64,000 bases of DNA. Source: Mactra quadrangularis. Lineage: Eukaryota > Mollusca > Bivalvia > Venerida > Mactridae. The stretch spans positions 14,136,001-14,200,000 of the forward strand of contig CM046304.1 in the NCBI GenBank assembly GCA_025267735.1. Reading direction: 5' to 3'. The notes under the pieces were generated by a model, which did no database searches, was not told the origin of the DNA, and saw only the letters and a program-made list of their open reading frames with translations. Of the stretch, positions 45,712 to 57,639 are shown piece by piece. Position numbers and translations under genes: made by a program. The first letter of the stretch is position 1. The number at the start of each line of letters is the position of its first letter.

Positions 45712-48621
45712 TACATGTATTATTACACCTAACTCATGTTTATTTACCAACCATCCTGAAAACATTAAATTCGTTTCCACCCTGGAACTTTTTGTACTTT
45801 TCATAAAGCCCATAAAGAAATCCAGTTACTTGTTCATACTCAGCCATTATGTGATGTATTCATAGGAACAGATGAGCAATTATATAGTCTTCACTGTATC
45901 ATATTCGCGACATCTTTTATTAGTGTATATTTTCTATTTTTTATAATTATACTTAATTATCATGCATTTGTATCAGAATTATTATCATTATAGAATGAAC
46001 ATTGCAATAAATATACGACATTGTTCAACTAATATTTGTTTTACTTTGATTCTTGGATGTTGTCTATGTCTCTTTTCTTGTGAAGGTTTAGTTTACGTTA
46101 ATTTACGTAAGCTTGATTGTGAAACAAAGTCTTACAACTTAGTTAAATCACTCTTAAGTCCGCTTCCTCTTCCACCATATATACTGAGCTAGTAGGTCAT
46201 AACTTTGCTTGAGGAATCAATGAGGTATGGTTTGGATGTGATTTTAACCAACGAATAACTGGCTCTTCAATGATTACCAGTACAACTTAGTAACCAATTT
46301 GGCCTGTTTCATATTACTGGAGTGGTCTGAACAAAGCTGAGGTACCACTTACTCGAAACCTTCCATAATATTTCCGATACTAAGGATGAAAGGGCATCAG
46401 AAAGTAAAACGGCATGTTTCGAAAATTACCGAAACCAATTTTCGTTTAGGTATACCATTCCCCCAGCATCGCCGTTTCAGACATGATTCTGCACGAAAAT
46501 AGCCAACTTACTCATTTATCAACTTTGAATTACATGTACATGTATATATACATATCTGGCGGCGGTTTCCTTTTGGCGGTTTGGCCGTCCAGATATGTCA
46601 TTCGGTAGAAATACTTAATATAGTTATTAGCTTATGTACATTATTAGATCTCATGTTTTGGCATTAAAATAAATGCCCATTTCAATTAATCTAAAACTGT
46701 GTTGTGTTATACCTCATCCCATACAAGTTCAACCCCGTCTGTGTTCTTTGTGTATATTTGGACAATACATAAATAGCCTTTGCATGAAAATGCTTCTTTG
46801 AAATTTTGAAAATCAATTCGCCAGTAGAGACTGTCGTGCGTGCTTTAATTTGAGTTTTGAGAAATGTCAATAGTGAATAGACCACTGTAATTTTTAAGCG
46901 AAAACTGTATCCGGCTAGATCCCGATAATCAAAATTTACCATATCAATTTTTTCATCAAATTTGGAATAATGCGTATGTAACGATTATGAAACTGTTTTA
47001 TCAGGACAACGTACATTCCGCACGAGATTCCAAAATGTATTGTCATTTTTCTATACATGTACACATCAATAGGATAAAACGATATAAATATACATGACAC
47101 GGTTAAGGTAGAATACCCGTATTACAAAACTGTGTTTATTGACCACAGATAATTTCTCAGTAAACTGGTACTTTTTGTACATTGGATTTCAAATATTTTC
47201 ACGATGTCATGCTTTTAAACTATGTTAGCTCTTAACAGCTCAATCACGCATTTTTACTTGTCTGGGGCCCCCCTTCAAAATGGCCACCCTAGGTCTAGAA
47301 TTTGGTGTTTTTTCTTCCGAAAAATGACATTTTTTCGCGCGCCTCTCCCATCAAAAAAAGATTCAGTGGGGTCCCATAGGGGGAATGTGCCCCTTTTGTT
47401 AATAGGGTTTGAAGGAGGCACAGCGCCCCTCATTATCATAAAAACCGGAATCAATGAGTGCATAAAAATGGCACGAAATGCTGATAAGAAAACACGTTTT
47501 TAGTTTCTGGAAATATAAATATTACTGAATGAAATGCATAATTTGGTTTAAAAAAAAAGAGTGAACATTGCCTTTTTGTATTTGCTCCGCCCCGGCGTTG
47601 CCAAAAATATTTTTATAAATAATTTCGCAATCAATTTTTTGTCTTATAAATCGAATCCATGCAAAATTATTAGTACAGTGTAATGAAAGTACACAGTTGT
47701 GTTTTGTAATGATTTGTCATGGTTTTTAAATACATAAACAAATGAGTGTACATTGGAATAATGGTAACTCTACCTTAATTAATGAAAGGCTTCATCTCCA
47801 ACCCAACCAACAAACAAACAAATAAACAAACAAGTTCTAGAAATTACGCAAATATAAAAAGAGAATAAAAAGTCCTATGCAAATAAATACTCATATACAA
47901 AGTTTATTCCATCTTTGTTGTGCTTCTTCAAACATTCTTTTCAACTACTATTGTAAATAATAGATAAATAAAATAACATAAAACCCACCCACCGTTTCCA
48001 TAGCAACGCATTGTTGTTTATTGACATTTCAGAATAAGAGTTTTAATGATACAATACACGCTTCCGCTTTTTTGAAGCACGAACGTTTGAAGCACTTCCG
48101 GTTGACATAAAAAACGTACAAACAAGGTAAAACATTACTTAGGTTCAATAGATTTCAGAGGAATTTTGTTTATTTGTTAGATGTATATACCATTGTTTAT
48201 TAACTATGAACAAAACTTACCAAAGTTCGTTCCCTGACAGACAGAAAGTCAATTCTAAATACATGTACAACGTTTGTTTAAACGACGTGGGAAACAGACT
48301 ATCTATCAAATAGGAATAAGGGTTTCTTGTTGAGTTTGTGTTTTAGTGTTTATACAACCTTTCCTTAGTAACATTATCACCGTTTTCTGCCATGGCAATA
48401 TCACAACCATCAATTAAATTTGTATATGAATGTATCGCTGACATCGAGCGATAGAAGTACATGCACACCGAAGAAATCAGTACATCGTATGTACAAGTAC
48501 AAGAAACGATTGACACGAATGACACAATAACCTTATTTGTACATACAACAAAGGTGATACTATTGACAAATGTTGAAAATTATGATTATGTATGCATTAC
48601 GTTTTTGATATAAGAGACATA
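45712..48621. other. Intergenic stretch, nothing clearly functional
   Basis: AT-rich DNA with a CpG-richer patch at 47255-47600 (GGGGCCCCCC, TTCGCGCGCC, GCCCCGGCG). ORFs in that patch overlap on opposite strands and have no family marks. GTTAAGGTAGAATACC near 47101 and an inverted GGTAACTCTACCTTAA near 47763 might be the ends of an old ~670-bp element, but the match is short. Confidence 0.45.
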
Positions 48622-48884
48622 CACTAGGGTCCAGAAGTTTCTTTACACATTGTTAAATTTTGATGTTTTGGAATATATACTTAGGTATACGTCCCATGTC
48701 ATTCTTAGTTTCACAACTAATATACAGTTAAGAATCAATCGTCAATTATATTCTACCGTATATATTTTTATTATGAATAAACAATAAAAATATTAAAAAA
48801 TGGGTCTGGATTAATATTTGCAATAAAAAAGAAAAGATAATATGAAACAAATTACATGTGTAAAGAAACTTTTGGACCCAAGTG
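48622..48884. mobile_element. Tc1/mariner-like MITE, 263 bp
   Basis: CACTAGGGTCCAGAAGTTTC, then TTTACACAT, is mirrored by ATGTGTAAAGAAACTTTTGG, then ACCCAAGTG. TA dinucleotides flank both ends (48620-48621 and 48885-48886), the Tc1/mariner signature. It is non-coding. Confidence 0.88.
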
Positions 48885-48927
48885 TACTGTTCTCCAAACT
48901 ATTGTTTGTCGAACTTGCTAGTAATTA

Positions 48928-49285
48928 GGGACTTTGTCAGTTATCTTTCCCAGATAAAATCTGAAGCAATCTAATTGGTAAGTAAGTCATTACAGTTGGA
49001 ATCCTCCGATTTTATCGTTTAAGTCCTATGTGAGGATAACAAAATACTTCATCTAATATCTCTCTTGTTAATGAAAATATTAACAGTAGCAATGGAATTT
49101 TTATAGTTTTTTTCCCTAAAAATACTTAGCTTGAATTTCAAACAAATTAAACGATTTACAAAAAAGTTATTTAAGATTAATTTTGGCATATTGACATTGA
49201 AAAGTAAGGGTAAAATCCGAATAATCCAATAATTGGACCTACCTATTAGAAGAGTTTACCAGAGGAAATAACTGACTAAGGTCCT
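48928..49285. mobile_element. PIF/Harbinger-like MITE, copy 2
   Basis: Same orientation and interior as the copy at 30948, with ends GGGACTTTGTCAGTTAT and ATAACTGACTAAGGTCC(T). TTA flanks both ends (48925-48927 and 49286-49288). It has no micro-palindrome insert, reading AGTAAGTCATTACAG at the matching site. Confidence 0.9.
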
Positions 49286-49291
49286 TTATTA

Positions 49292-49540
49292 TTTATGTAT
49301 TTGGGTTTAACGCCGTGTCAACACATTTTGGTTATTTTAAGGCGTTCAGCACACCTATCCTAGCTTTTCTGGACCCTTGTCTATAATCAGTACTCACCTA
49401 CTCTTCCTCAAGGCCGGAAATTTCTCCGTATTCATATACCTTATTAAGCCAGAAAATTGACAAAATTGTCAAATTTTCATGAAAGGGTATAACCTCTCCG
49501 GTCGGGACTCGAACCCGTACCCCCTTCGGAACACTAAATT
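49292..49540 (-). mobile_element. tRNA-derived SINE, family A, minus-strand copy
   Basis: On the minus strand it has the B box GGGTTCGAGTCCCGACCGG, then GAAGAGTAGGTGAGTACTG, ATTATAGACAAGGGTCCA, GAAAAGCTAGGATAGGTG and the tail GACACGGCGTTAAACCC. The tRNA head is truncated. It directly abuts the Harbinger-like MITE ending at 49285. Confidence 0.85.
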
Positions 49541-49955
49541 ATTCATGTGTCTGTTCAGAAATCCGATGACGTAAAATGAATTCATCAAATAGTGCTCATA
49601 CAAAATAAGAGCTTGATAGCAAATTACGTGACTATCGACCATGGACCAATTTAAAGATGTATCAGATATGAATACCAAGGGAAGTAACCGGTGCTTCCTT
49701 TGTCATACATATTGCATACAACATTTGATACGAACTACCCCGATGAAAACCAAGATAGATATTGACCAAATGTCAATGGTTTTTGACTCACCTTTCAATC
49801 CCTGCACCCAAACTCCTTACACTAATTTGACCCAATGACATTGATCATTTACTCCACATTTGAGTTCCTTTCGCCCCACACAAAGAATAAAACCAGCGAA
49901 AATATAATATAAATAAATTTTATCAAATCCAAAAAGCAAGCTATTCACAAAAGCG

Positions 49956-52900
49956 CTATATAGTATTATAATAATTGTCATCCTCATCGCTAGAGTCAGC
50001 TAAAGCTGCATCAATACCTTTCATTAACATCTTCCATCGTCGTTTTTGTGACTTAGACATATCTTTATTTCTTTGTTCCTCTTCTTTTCTTTTAATGTTT
50101 TCCATTTCCATATTGAATCTCCTTACCCTAGCATCTAATGGGTCTTTAAAGCGTGATTTTATATTTAACAAAGTTCTCATAAGTTCACCAATATTTGTTG
50201 GCTTGAAATCCTCATCGTCGTCATTATCATCATCATTCTCGTTAATGTTACGTAGACCACCAGTTGTGAAAATTTCAGGCTCCTCGTCACTGTCGTCGTC
50301 CCGCTTCTTATCCGTCTGTCTTTCTTGCAACCAGCATATAAATGATTTACGTCTTTGGGCCTGTTTATCATTAGCAGGAACATTCTTAAAGAAAGATTCT
50401 TTATCCGATCTCCATTTTGCTTGTTGGTCAGTAATCCATTCCATAAACAGTTCCTTGCGTTCCTCTTCGTCGTCTATAGCCGGAAGTGACGGTTGTTTCA
50501 TACTATGGCGCATGGTCCATTTCGACTTCCGGTGACCAACACGTGACTGATTCAAAATAGATGTATCTTCCGGTACGCTGCTTAAATTTATTGATTCGCA
50601 GCGTGGATTAGGATTTTCGAAGAAGGAATTAGTGCTTTCTAGCTTATTCAGAAGGCTATATTTTCTGGAGGCCACTTTGTTTTTCCATTGCGTCATAAAT
50701 CGTCGCGCCACATTCTCCTGACTATCGTACATAGAGTCTTGATCAGGAAAAGACATTCTACTGTCACCACGAAACGATTCACTGAGTTCAGAGTTGCTTC
50801 TCATACGCGAAGGAATCTGAGAAAAAGCGTTTAATCCAATCATAACCTCTAACAAAGTTTTAGGATTCGGTTTCGGTAATTCAGGACGCTTGCGTTTGTC
50901 TTCTGGTAAATCATAATAATTTTCCGCCACACTTGCCCGACCTTTTCCCGGAAGTTGAAGGAAAACGGACTTCTTCCGGTCGATCTTCATCATTCTGTCT
51001 TTTTCTGCTTGCGTTTCTGGTCCAGATTTGAGGTCTTTCCGTTTGTTATCACGTGATGGGTGACGTACGTCGTCATCTGAATGATATCCATTTGGTGGCG
51101 CTGTTTGTGCCAGTCGGATTTTCCTCTTCTTTTTCCGACGCCGTCGTATTTCCGGTTGAGGAGTTATCATTATTTCATCTCGACTCAGCAATCTGAAGAA
51201 TAAATTGATATTTTATGATATCGACATAGAATAAGCGTAAAAGACAAACGGGCAGTGACTAAAAATCTCATAAATGAAGCCAGGCATGGAAGAAAACTGT
51301 AAAAGTTTGCATCAAAAAGCATGTTCTGGGAGATTAAAAACACGTTTTAAAGTTATTCAAACGAAGTTTCTCACACGGTGATGTAGAATATTTTAGCACA
51401 ATACTATTCTTAAAAATCCTCATTTAGTCGACATAAAAATCTGATTATAAAGACTTGAAAATGTTTAAAGGGGATTGCCTGTAATTATAAGTTGTGAGAA
51501 CTTGTGGGCAGAACCTTTTGGTATTTTTAATGTATGTTCTATGTATACGACTATCGTATCAAATGTAAAATGTCAATAAAATATGTTTTTATATATATCG
51601 ACCTGCATGATAAGCCTTGTTCATTGAAATCACCGTCAAGCAGGTGATTCTCACAGAACAGAACTCGTTTACATTTAGGTGGCATGATGCAATCACGCTT
51701 ATTTTGTGCCAAGACAGTCAAATAAGCTGTGTTTTGGTAAGATTCGAACTGTGATACCTAGTCGTGACGCAATATTACTATTGTCACACTTTTCAACTGT
51801 CAGTGGCGCTTACATTAACCCTGCTGATTTGAATACATTTTTATCGATCATAAGTACAGAACTATTGTAGTGAATATTTAAATCAGCGAAGTTAATGTAT
51901 TCGCCACTGACAATAAGGGACTTTAGTCAGTTATTTCCCCTTGTATAGGTCCAATTAGTTGGATTACTCGGATTTTACCCTTACTAAGTATTTTTAGGCT
52001 AAATAACTATCTAAATTTCATTACGTCTGTTAATATCTTCATTAACAAGAAAGATATTAGATGAATTTTTTGTTGTCCTTACATAGGACTTCAATGATAA
52101 AATCCGAGGATTCCAACTGTAAGGACCTACTTACTAATTGGATTGCTTCAGATTTTATCAGGGAAAGATTACTGACTAAAGTTCCTAATTGAATACACTT
52201 CAACAATGCTATAAGTTTGGACTATGAATTTCGGCAGAATTACTATGATAAACAATAAATCAATTATTTGCAGTTACAATGTACATATACATGTATACAG
52301 GTCATGTATAAAACATTATTTATCAATCATAATCCCTTGATCCTTTCTATCTGATTAACTCTAGAGATTAAACCTTTCATTGTTATACGAATTTGACCAT
52401 TTAATAATTCCCTGTTACTATCAATAAGTTTACCTTCGAGAACAGATTACAACGATGTTATATTTTTGTTAATAGTTTAGCCCATTCCTCAAAAACATTA
52501 TTTCGGTAACCGATATAAATAAATATCTTATTATATCTTATTTCTATAATAGTTTTAGCTACCTCACTTTTAAGCCACTTTAATAAAGATATATTTTGTT
52601 ATTCATTTACAGCAGATATGAAAACTGTCTTACAGTCGTGAATTTGTTAAAATATACATTTATTAGAGACAAAATAACATTTCAAACCATTTTGCTTTTT
52701 TAAGTTTAAGTTGACTAAGTGCCTGTTTCTTAGAAAGGGGGTCCTTTTATATGGGCCCAGTAGCCCACTATATCTATATTTGTGATAACATTGACGACAC
52801 ATGATCTAAAATCATTTTAGACCTTAATTGTGTAACTGAACGGAAGTTTTTGTCTATCAAGACAATTCATCTCAAACATATACTATGATCAAAACTATTG

Positions 52901-54004
52901 TTTTGAGTATTGGCAACCAAACTCTACTTTCGGTTTCGATCTATTTTCACTTTGAAATGCAATAAATACCACACATATTTAAGCGATTATTGGATTTATT
53001 AAAATGTTATTTTTCATTGAATGTGTTAAAAAAAAACAAATGTCTTTTTCTATGTAGCCCATGGACAGTGTTACTTTTGATAATGGAACGTTAAACGTAT
53101 AGAGCTAAATCTTTATAAAAATGAGTTTTCATTATTCGTACAAAGATAAGACACCATTCCGAAGTTTTAATCGAGACAATTCACATGAACTATGTACTCC
53201 AACTTCACTTATTTCTTTGTAAACATATAAAACGTAAGGCATGCTAGTATTTTTATGCCATTCCATTCAGAACTAAGTGTTTATTGAACACATTTTTCAT
53301 GTCATATTCAAAAGAATGAAAAAAGTCATAGACACAGTTTTATCACAAAAATACTTATAAATTGATTATTGCTATGAAAAATGTTTATTTTAGTTTGTTC
53401 TACGGTCCAACTTCATTACCAATGACACTACCATTGTCTTTAATTAGCTCAGTCGGTAGCACACAAGTCAACTAATAGAACGGTGGGTAGTAGTTAGTAG
53501 TCCTGTTATAAATTCCAAGAAAGGGCATAGTTTCAATGAGTTTCGTCATGAATAATTTCTGTGGTCATTCTTTCCGAAACCACTGATTGTAAATTATTGT
53601 AAATTGCAATTGTCATTTACTGACGGAAGTACGCGCATAATAACTTGTTATCATTAACATCCAGAGATTTGGTATTTCCAAGAGCAGTAAGTAGGTTGAT
53701 TGATCGCCATGATATGACCTATACAATGCATGCTACAGCATTAACCCAATTAAAATACTAATAGTTACCTTCTACTTTCCTCGGTTTCTTGTTCCAATGA
53801 TTTAACTTGTTTTAGAAATGATTGAGCATCATGCCTCTGTGAGTCAATGGTTGATATACTGAATGTTTTCTCCCGTTCATAAACCGCTAATTGTTTCCTT
53901 AGAGTCATTGATGCTATATTGTTCTTGGTGTTTAAGAATTTCAATGATCTACTATTAGGGTTTACACCCACCAATGATAATCTTTGAATATCTGTCTCTG
54001 ACAT
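49956..54004 (-). CDS. Unrecognised highly charged protein (490 aa or longer)
   Basis: Exon 54004-53769 and exon 51192-49956 (TAG) join in frame (AG|A) to 490 aa. The first exon (MSETDIQRLSLVGVNPNSRS...) ends in a predicted coiled coil (QSFLKQVKSLEQETEESRR). A basic block RRRRKKKRK at about 95-103 looks like a nuclear localisation signal. Acidic tracts lie near the C-terminus (DDDSDEE, NDDDNDDDED, SSDEDDN). A motif recurs three times: ARRFMTQWKNKVASRK, ERKELFMEWITDQQAKW and QRRKSFICWLQERQTDK, i.e. basic-F-x-x-W. A strong acceptor (TTTCTTCCAG) ends exactly before the ATG at 54004, so an upstream exon exists; it may be 5' UTR or may extend the protein. I do not recognise the family. Nuclear location is inference. 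Confidence 0.82.
51797..51907. mobile_element. Foldback MITE, family 'CTGTCAG', copy 2
   Basis: CAACTGTCAGTGGCGCTTAC, then ATTAACCCTGCTGATTTGAA, is mirrored by TTTAAATCAGCGAAGTTAAT, then GTATTCGCCACTGACA. It matches the element at 14655 and ends only about 7 bp before the Harbinger-like MITE at 51917. Confidence 0.8.
51917..52185. mobile_element. PIF/Harbinger-like MITE, copy 3 (inverted, shortened)
   Basis: GGGACTTTAGTCAGTTAT to ATTACTGACTAAAGTTCC, flanked by TAA on both sides (51914-51916 and 52186-52188). Its interior is inverted relative to copies 1 and 2 and about 140 bp shorter. It carries the intact AGTAGGTCC (as GGACCTACT) where copy 1 has the micro-palindrome. Confidence 0.9.
52590..53110. 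repeat. Local repeat G, copy 1
   Basis: Blocks in order: CAGATATGAAAACTGTCTTAC, AGAGACAAAATAACATTTC, TATGATCAAAACTATTG, GTATTGGCAACCAAA, TCGGTTTCGATCTA, ATGCAATAAATA and AATGTCTTTTTC, then TGTTACTTTTGATAATGG. These recur at 55160, 57640 and 58215. Confidence 0.75.
53441..53757 (+). mobile_element. tRNA-derived SINE, family C, longest copy
   Basis: The head TTAGCTCAGTCGGTAGCAC (A box) has a degraded B box (TATAAATTCC). The body has AAGGGCATAG, CGTCATGAATAATTTCTG and GGTCATTCTTTCCG, and the tail is CATGATATGACCTATACAAT, GCATTAACCCAATTAAAA. Body blocks match 10771 and 13358. It ends about 12 bp before the donor side of the 490-aa gene's exon. Confidence 0.65.
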
Positions 54005-55159
54005 CTGGAAGAAATAATCAAAACTCTGTTCAAAGCATCGAATTTGATAGAGTTAAAATGTAAGTAATTCTATAGAATTTGAACATTTATTTTAATTACA
54101 TTTCATAAAACGGTATTTGATTTTGACTGTGATAACCAAAAGCAAAGCGGTTCATTATTTTTATCATTCATGGACAAAAGGGTTAAAGTTACCATACGCT
54201 TATTTATTCTCTGGACTTAAATCCCCAAACAAATAAAAAGGACACTATGAAAAGACTACCAACCAACTCAAACAGTCTTATTAAAGCATCTTATAACAAA
54301 ACCATCGTGTGTCTATGTCATTGTTTTGTTCAAGAAAAAGGCACCGACAAAATATGTTAATTTCAGCGTTATATATCAGTCAATATTTTATCACTATACA
54401 AATTGATTTTAGCTCTGTTACGAAATAAGTTCATTCACTCTCGGGTCCACTTCTTCTTCACTTGAACTAAGCAAAAGGATTACGTTTTTAGCCCAAGAAA
54501 ACAATCAGATAGGTTAATAAACATGCTGAACATATTTGGCACAACATATACCAATTGACGGTACCCTACTCTGAATAATCATCCATAAGTATCTGACATA
54601 GGCGAAAGCAAAAAAACATAAATAAGATAATTAATTACCTTGCCTTTAATCTAAATCTCAAATGTCACTAAAATGTATTCAAAATTTTGATTCAACTAGA
54701 TATAATCCAACGAAGAAAGCAACTAATTGATAATAATCATTGATAAATAAAAACTACAACATATCATAAACAACACTACACCATACTGTCAATAAAACTA
54801 TTTCATTTATCAAATTCCCCAACCATAGTGTCAAATAATACTAAACTGTGAGAAAGAGTGTAAACTGAACACATTTGACCCTATCAATGAATAGAAGAAA
54901 TAATAACTTTTTAAACAAAACATTTAATTCAAAGATTAAATTGCCTGATTACGTCCTTCAAAATATAACCAGTATTAATATAAATATATTTATATCTATG
55001 AACTTTCATTCTTTTTCTTATATGATTGTATTGTTTATGGATTAAAGGGATTAATTCATTGAATAGTTTTTATGATTTTATAACTCAACCTACTAGATTT
55101 GTCCAATAGTATATCAAACGTTTGAATTATTAATAAGACCATAAAATTGTTCAAGCCAC

Positions 55160-56050
55160 AATGTGAAGATATATTCATTTACAGAAGACATGAAATCTGT
55201 CTTACTCCCGTGAAGTTTTCTAAGGGCGTGTTTGATTCAGTCTACTCCGAGTACTCCGGTTAACTCTGCAAGCACCGATGAATCAAATGTCGCAATTTTG
55301 TAGCAAAACAACCGAATAGTGGAAAAAGTTACAGGCTGCTTTTTATTAGATAACAACAGTTCTTCAAAAGAATAGGATGACGATCTGGCACAAAATATGT
55401 TAAAATACGGTCAAAAACAACATTTGCAATCCTCGCATTCAAATATGGGTCCCTTTTCCACCATCTTAATTACGTCATACTCCACTTACACTTCCTAAAA
55501 GGCAGGTGAATTAAGAGTACTCCGAGAGCGTGTGGTCTGAAACGTTTGATCCAATTTTGCAGTGATCGGAGTACTCCAATTACTCAGATCTCGCGAATCA
55601 AACACGCCCTAAATTTAACAACCGTTAGAGGCACAATAACATTTCCTACCATTTTACTTTCTAACTTCAAGTTTAATAATATGACAATTTTTAAAAAATA
55701 TGCGACCCTTTTTTAATAGGAGTACACTTTATTAATGGTTTAATTAGTGTTGACTATATATTAATCAAAATTGTCTAAGGGCTATCTCATGTAATTTGAA
55801 GGAAGTTCTTTTCCGTCACAATAGTTCATCTTAAACATAATATGATCAAAACAATTGCTAAAGTATTGACAACCAAATGTACTTGTGGTTTTGTTTTACT
55901 TTCTATTTGAAATGATATAAATAACAAAAACATAAGATATCATTGTTTGTATTAAAACGACTTGTTTTTCATTAGAGGTGTTGGAAATAGATACATGTCT
56001 AGTTTCTTTGCAATCCATGAACAGATTAACTAGTGAAAATGGGGCTTTCA
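55160..56050. repeat. Local repeat G, copy 2, interrupted by a MITE
   Basis: Blocks as in copy 1: GAAGATATATTCATTTACAG, GACATGAAATCTGTCTTACT, then after the insert GTTAGAGGCACAATAACATT, ATATGATCAAAAC, GTATTGACAACCAAA and CATTAGAGGTGTTGGAAATA. A 390-bp foldback element splits it at 55221-55610. Confidence 0.75.
55221..55610. mobile_element. hAT-like MITE, ~390 bp, nested in repeat G
   Basis: AGGGCGTGTTTGATTC (from 55223) is mirrored by GAATCAAACACGCCCT (ends 55610). The match continues inward with GAGTACTCCG and GGAGTACTCC. The TAGGGCGTGTTTGATTC-type end resembles hAT termini. A clean 8-bp duplication is not visible. Confidence 0.8.
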
Positions 56051-56378
56051 AAGTAGGACAATACATTATAACCTCTGCAGAGTGGCCCTCTACAGTAAAA
56101 GAGCCTCAACAACAGCAACAGTTGTGACATTTCCTTTAGGAGTAATTTTAATTATATTTAACCTCTGCCTCTGCAGAACAGTGTTGAACAAGACAGGCTG
56201 TTCTGTTTTGTATTTGTTTCAATCCTTTTCATCAATGAATCAGTGTATTCGTGACAACATCGTCTTTGTGGTACAGATCGCTGACTTCAACACAATAATC
56301 TTTCAATAGTACCAGGCCGTACAATATGTCAGAAAGTAGGCAGCGACTTACGCAGAATGTGAGTCTTTGACACTCTCT

Positions 56379-56640
56379 AAAATTAGTAACCTGGGCAACA
56401 TATAAACAGTTTACTATAATATCACAATACATTAATGAGCACTAAAAATTAGTAACCTGGGCAACATATAAAAAGTTTACTATAATATCACAATACATTA
56501 ATGAGCACTAAAAATTAGTAACCTGGGCAACATATAAAAAGTTTACTACAATATCACAATACATTAATGAGCACTAAAAATTAGTAACCTGGGCAACATA
56601 TAAAAAGTTTACTATAATATCACAATACATTAATGAGCAC
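56379..56640. repeat. 65-bp tandem repeat, four copies
   Basis: Units of AAAATTAGTAACCTGGGCAA, CATATAAAAAGTTTACTATA and ATATCACAATACATTAATGA, then GCACT, are nearly identical. The first copy differs by AAACAG for AAAAAG, so the expansion is recent. Confidence 0.95.
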
Positions 56641-57291
56641 TTTACAACTAAAATCAATCGTACGACTATTAATCATACGGGCCCCTGCTGGTTGTCTTAT
56701 CCCTCAGGTAGGTAAACATCAAAGTCTATGAAGACTCGTGACCTTACTTACACGTAAGAAGAAAAAGAAGAATATTCTGGAGTTTTTCTGTATTACTATA
56801 GTTACAACTAAACAATACAACAAACATTGTTATCAATGGACAGTTATTCTTAAGAGAAAAAATGTAAAACATATTGGTAAAGATTCGATTCTAGGTATAA
56901 AATGTCGAACATTGTTTATTGGGCGTAAAAATGTTTTATGACCCTCTTAACATTCCTTTAGATATAACGTCCTGATTTCTAAACAGCAACCAGTCAGGTT
57001 CATATTGTATGTTATATTTTATTGTTTGTTTATTACATGTAATCTTGACAAACACAGGTGGTGTTGACGGAAGTCAGGGTTTGTAGAAGTGACAGAAGGT
57101 GCAACTTTTAATGCACCCATATTGGCCGTAATATGTACACAGTCGTTAAATATATAGACAATATAGATCTTAGTAAGAAAATATTAAAGGGTATCAATAT
57201 AAGTAAGGTGGCATTTGCTGCATGCATTTAAATATTTGTTTTGTGATTTGGCAAAATAATAAAACATTGACAAACAGACGTAAAAAACTGT

Positions 57292-57511
57292 CTATTGTCC
57301 GTTTTTTCTCAACTGTCAAAGCTTGAATAATTTCACGGTGACTGAATGCATTGTTTTTGTATTTTGGGTATCATATGGCATAAGAAGCTTTACTCAATTA
57401 TAATACACACTTTAGGAAACTCATGGGTGTATTACAACAATAATTATTTTAACAAACGCATTCATCGTGAAATTATTCATGTTTTGACAGTTGAGAAAAA
57501 CCGAACAATAA
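57292..57511. mobile_element. 220-bp foldback MITE with ~50-bp inverted ends
   Basis: TTTTTTCTCAACTGTCAAAG, then CTTGAATAATTTCACGGTGA, is mirrored by TCGTGAAATTATTCATGTTT, then TGACAGTTGAGAAAAACCG. The inverted match continues to TATTGTYCG at the outer edge. Confidence 0.85.
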
Positions 57512-57639
57512 CAACCATGAATTTATCTAAAAATAACAGGCATTAGAGACACATCTAATAATTCAACCTATTTTGATTTAAAAAATTAAGTTTTGCAAAA
57601 AGTCAGTTTTTTAAATATGGGTCTATTTATTTATAAGGA

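Larger units (their letters stand above)
51193..53768. other. Intron of the 490-aa gene
   Basis: About 2.6 kb bounded by GTAAC (donor side) and TTATTCTTCAG (acceptor side) on the minus strand. It contains MITEs at 51797 and 51917, repeat G copy 1 at 52590 and a SINE at 53441. No other coding sequence seen. Confidence 0.7.

Noticed and set aside
47222..47503. 93-aa and 62-aa ORFs on opposite strands near 47.3 kb
   Set aside because: They are mirror readings of one GC-richer patch, without family motifs or splice borders.
50177..50535. 186-aa plus-strand Ser-rich ORF opposite the 490-aa gene
   Set aside because: It is the antisense reading of the Asp/Glu/Arg-rich codons of the real exon.
56082..56432. 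Hydrophobic 75-aa ORF and opposing 66-aa ORF
   Set aside because: No start context, no domain, mutual overlap on opposite strands; considered chance ORFs.
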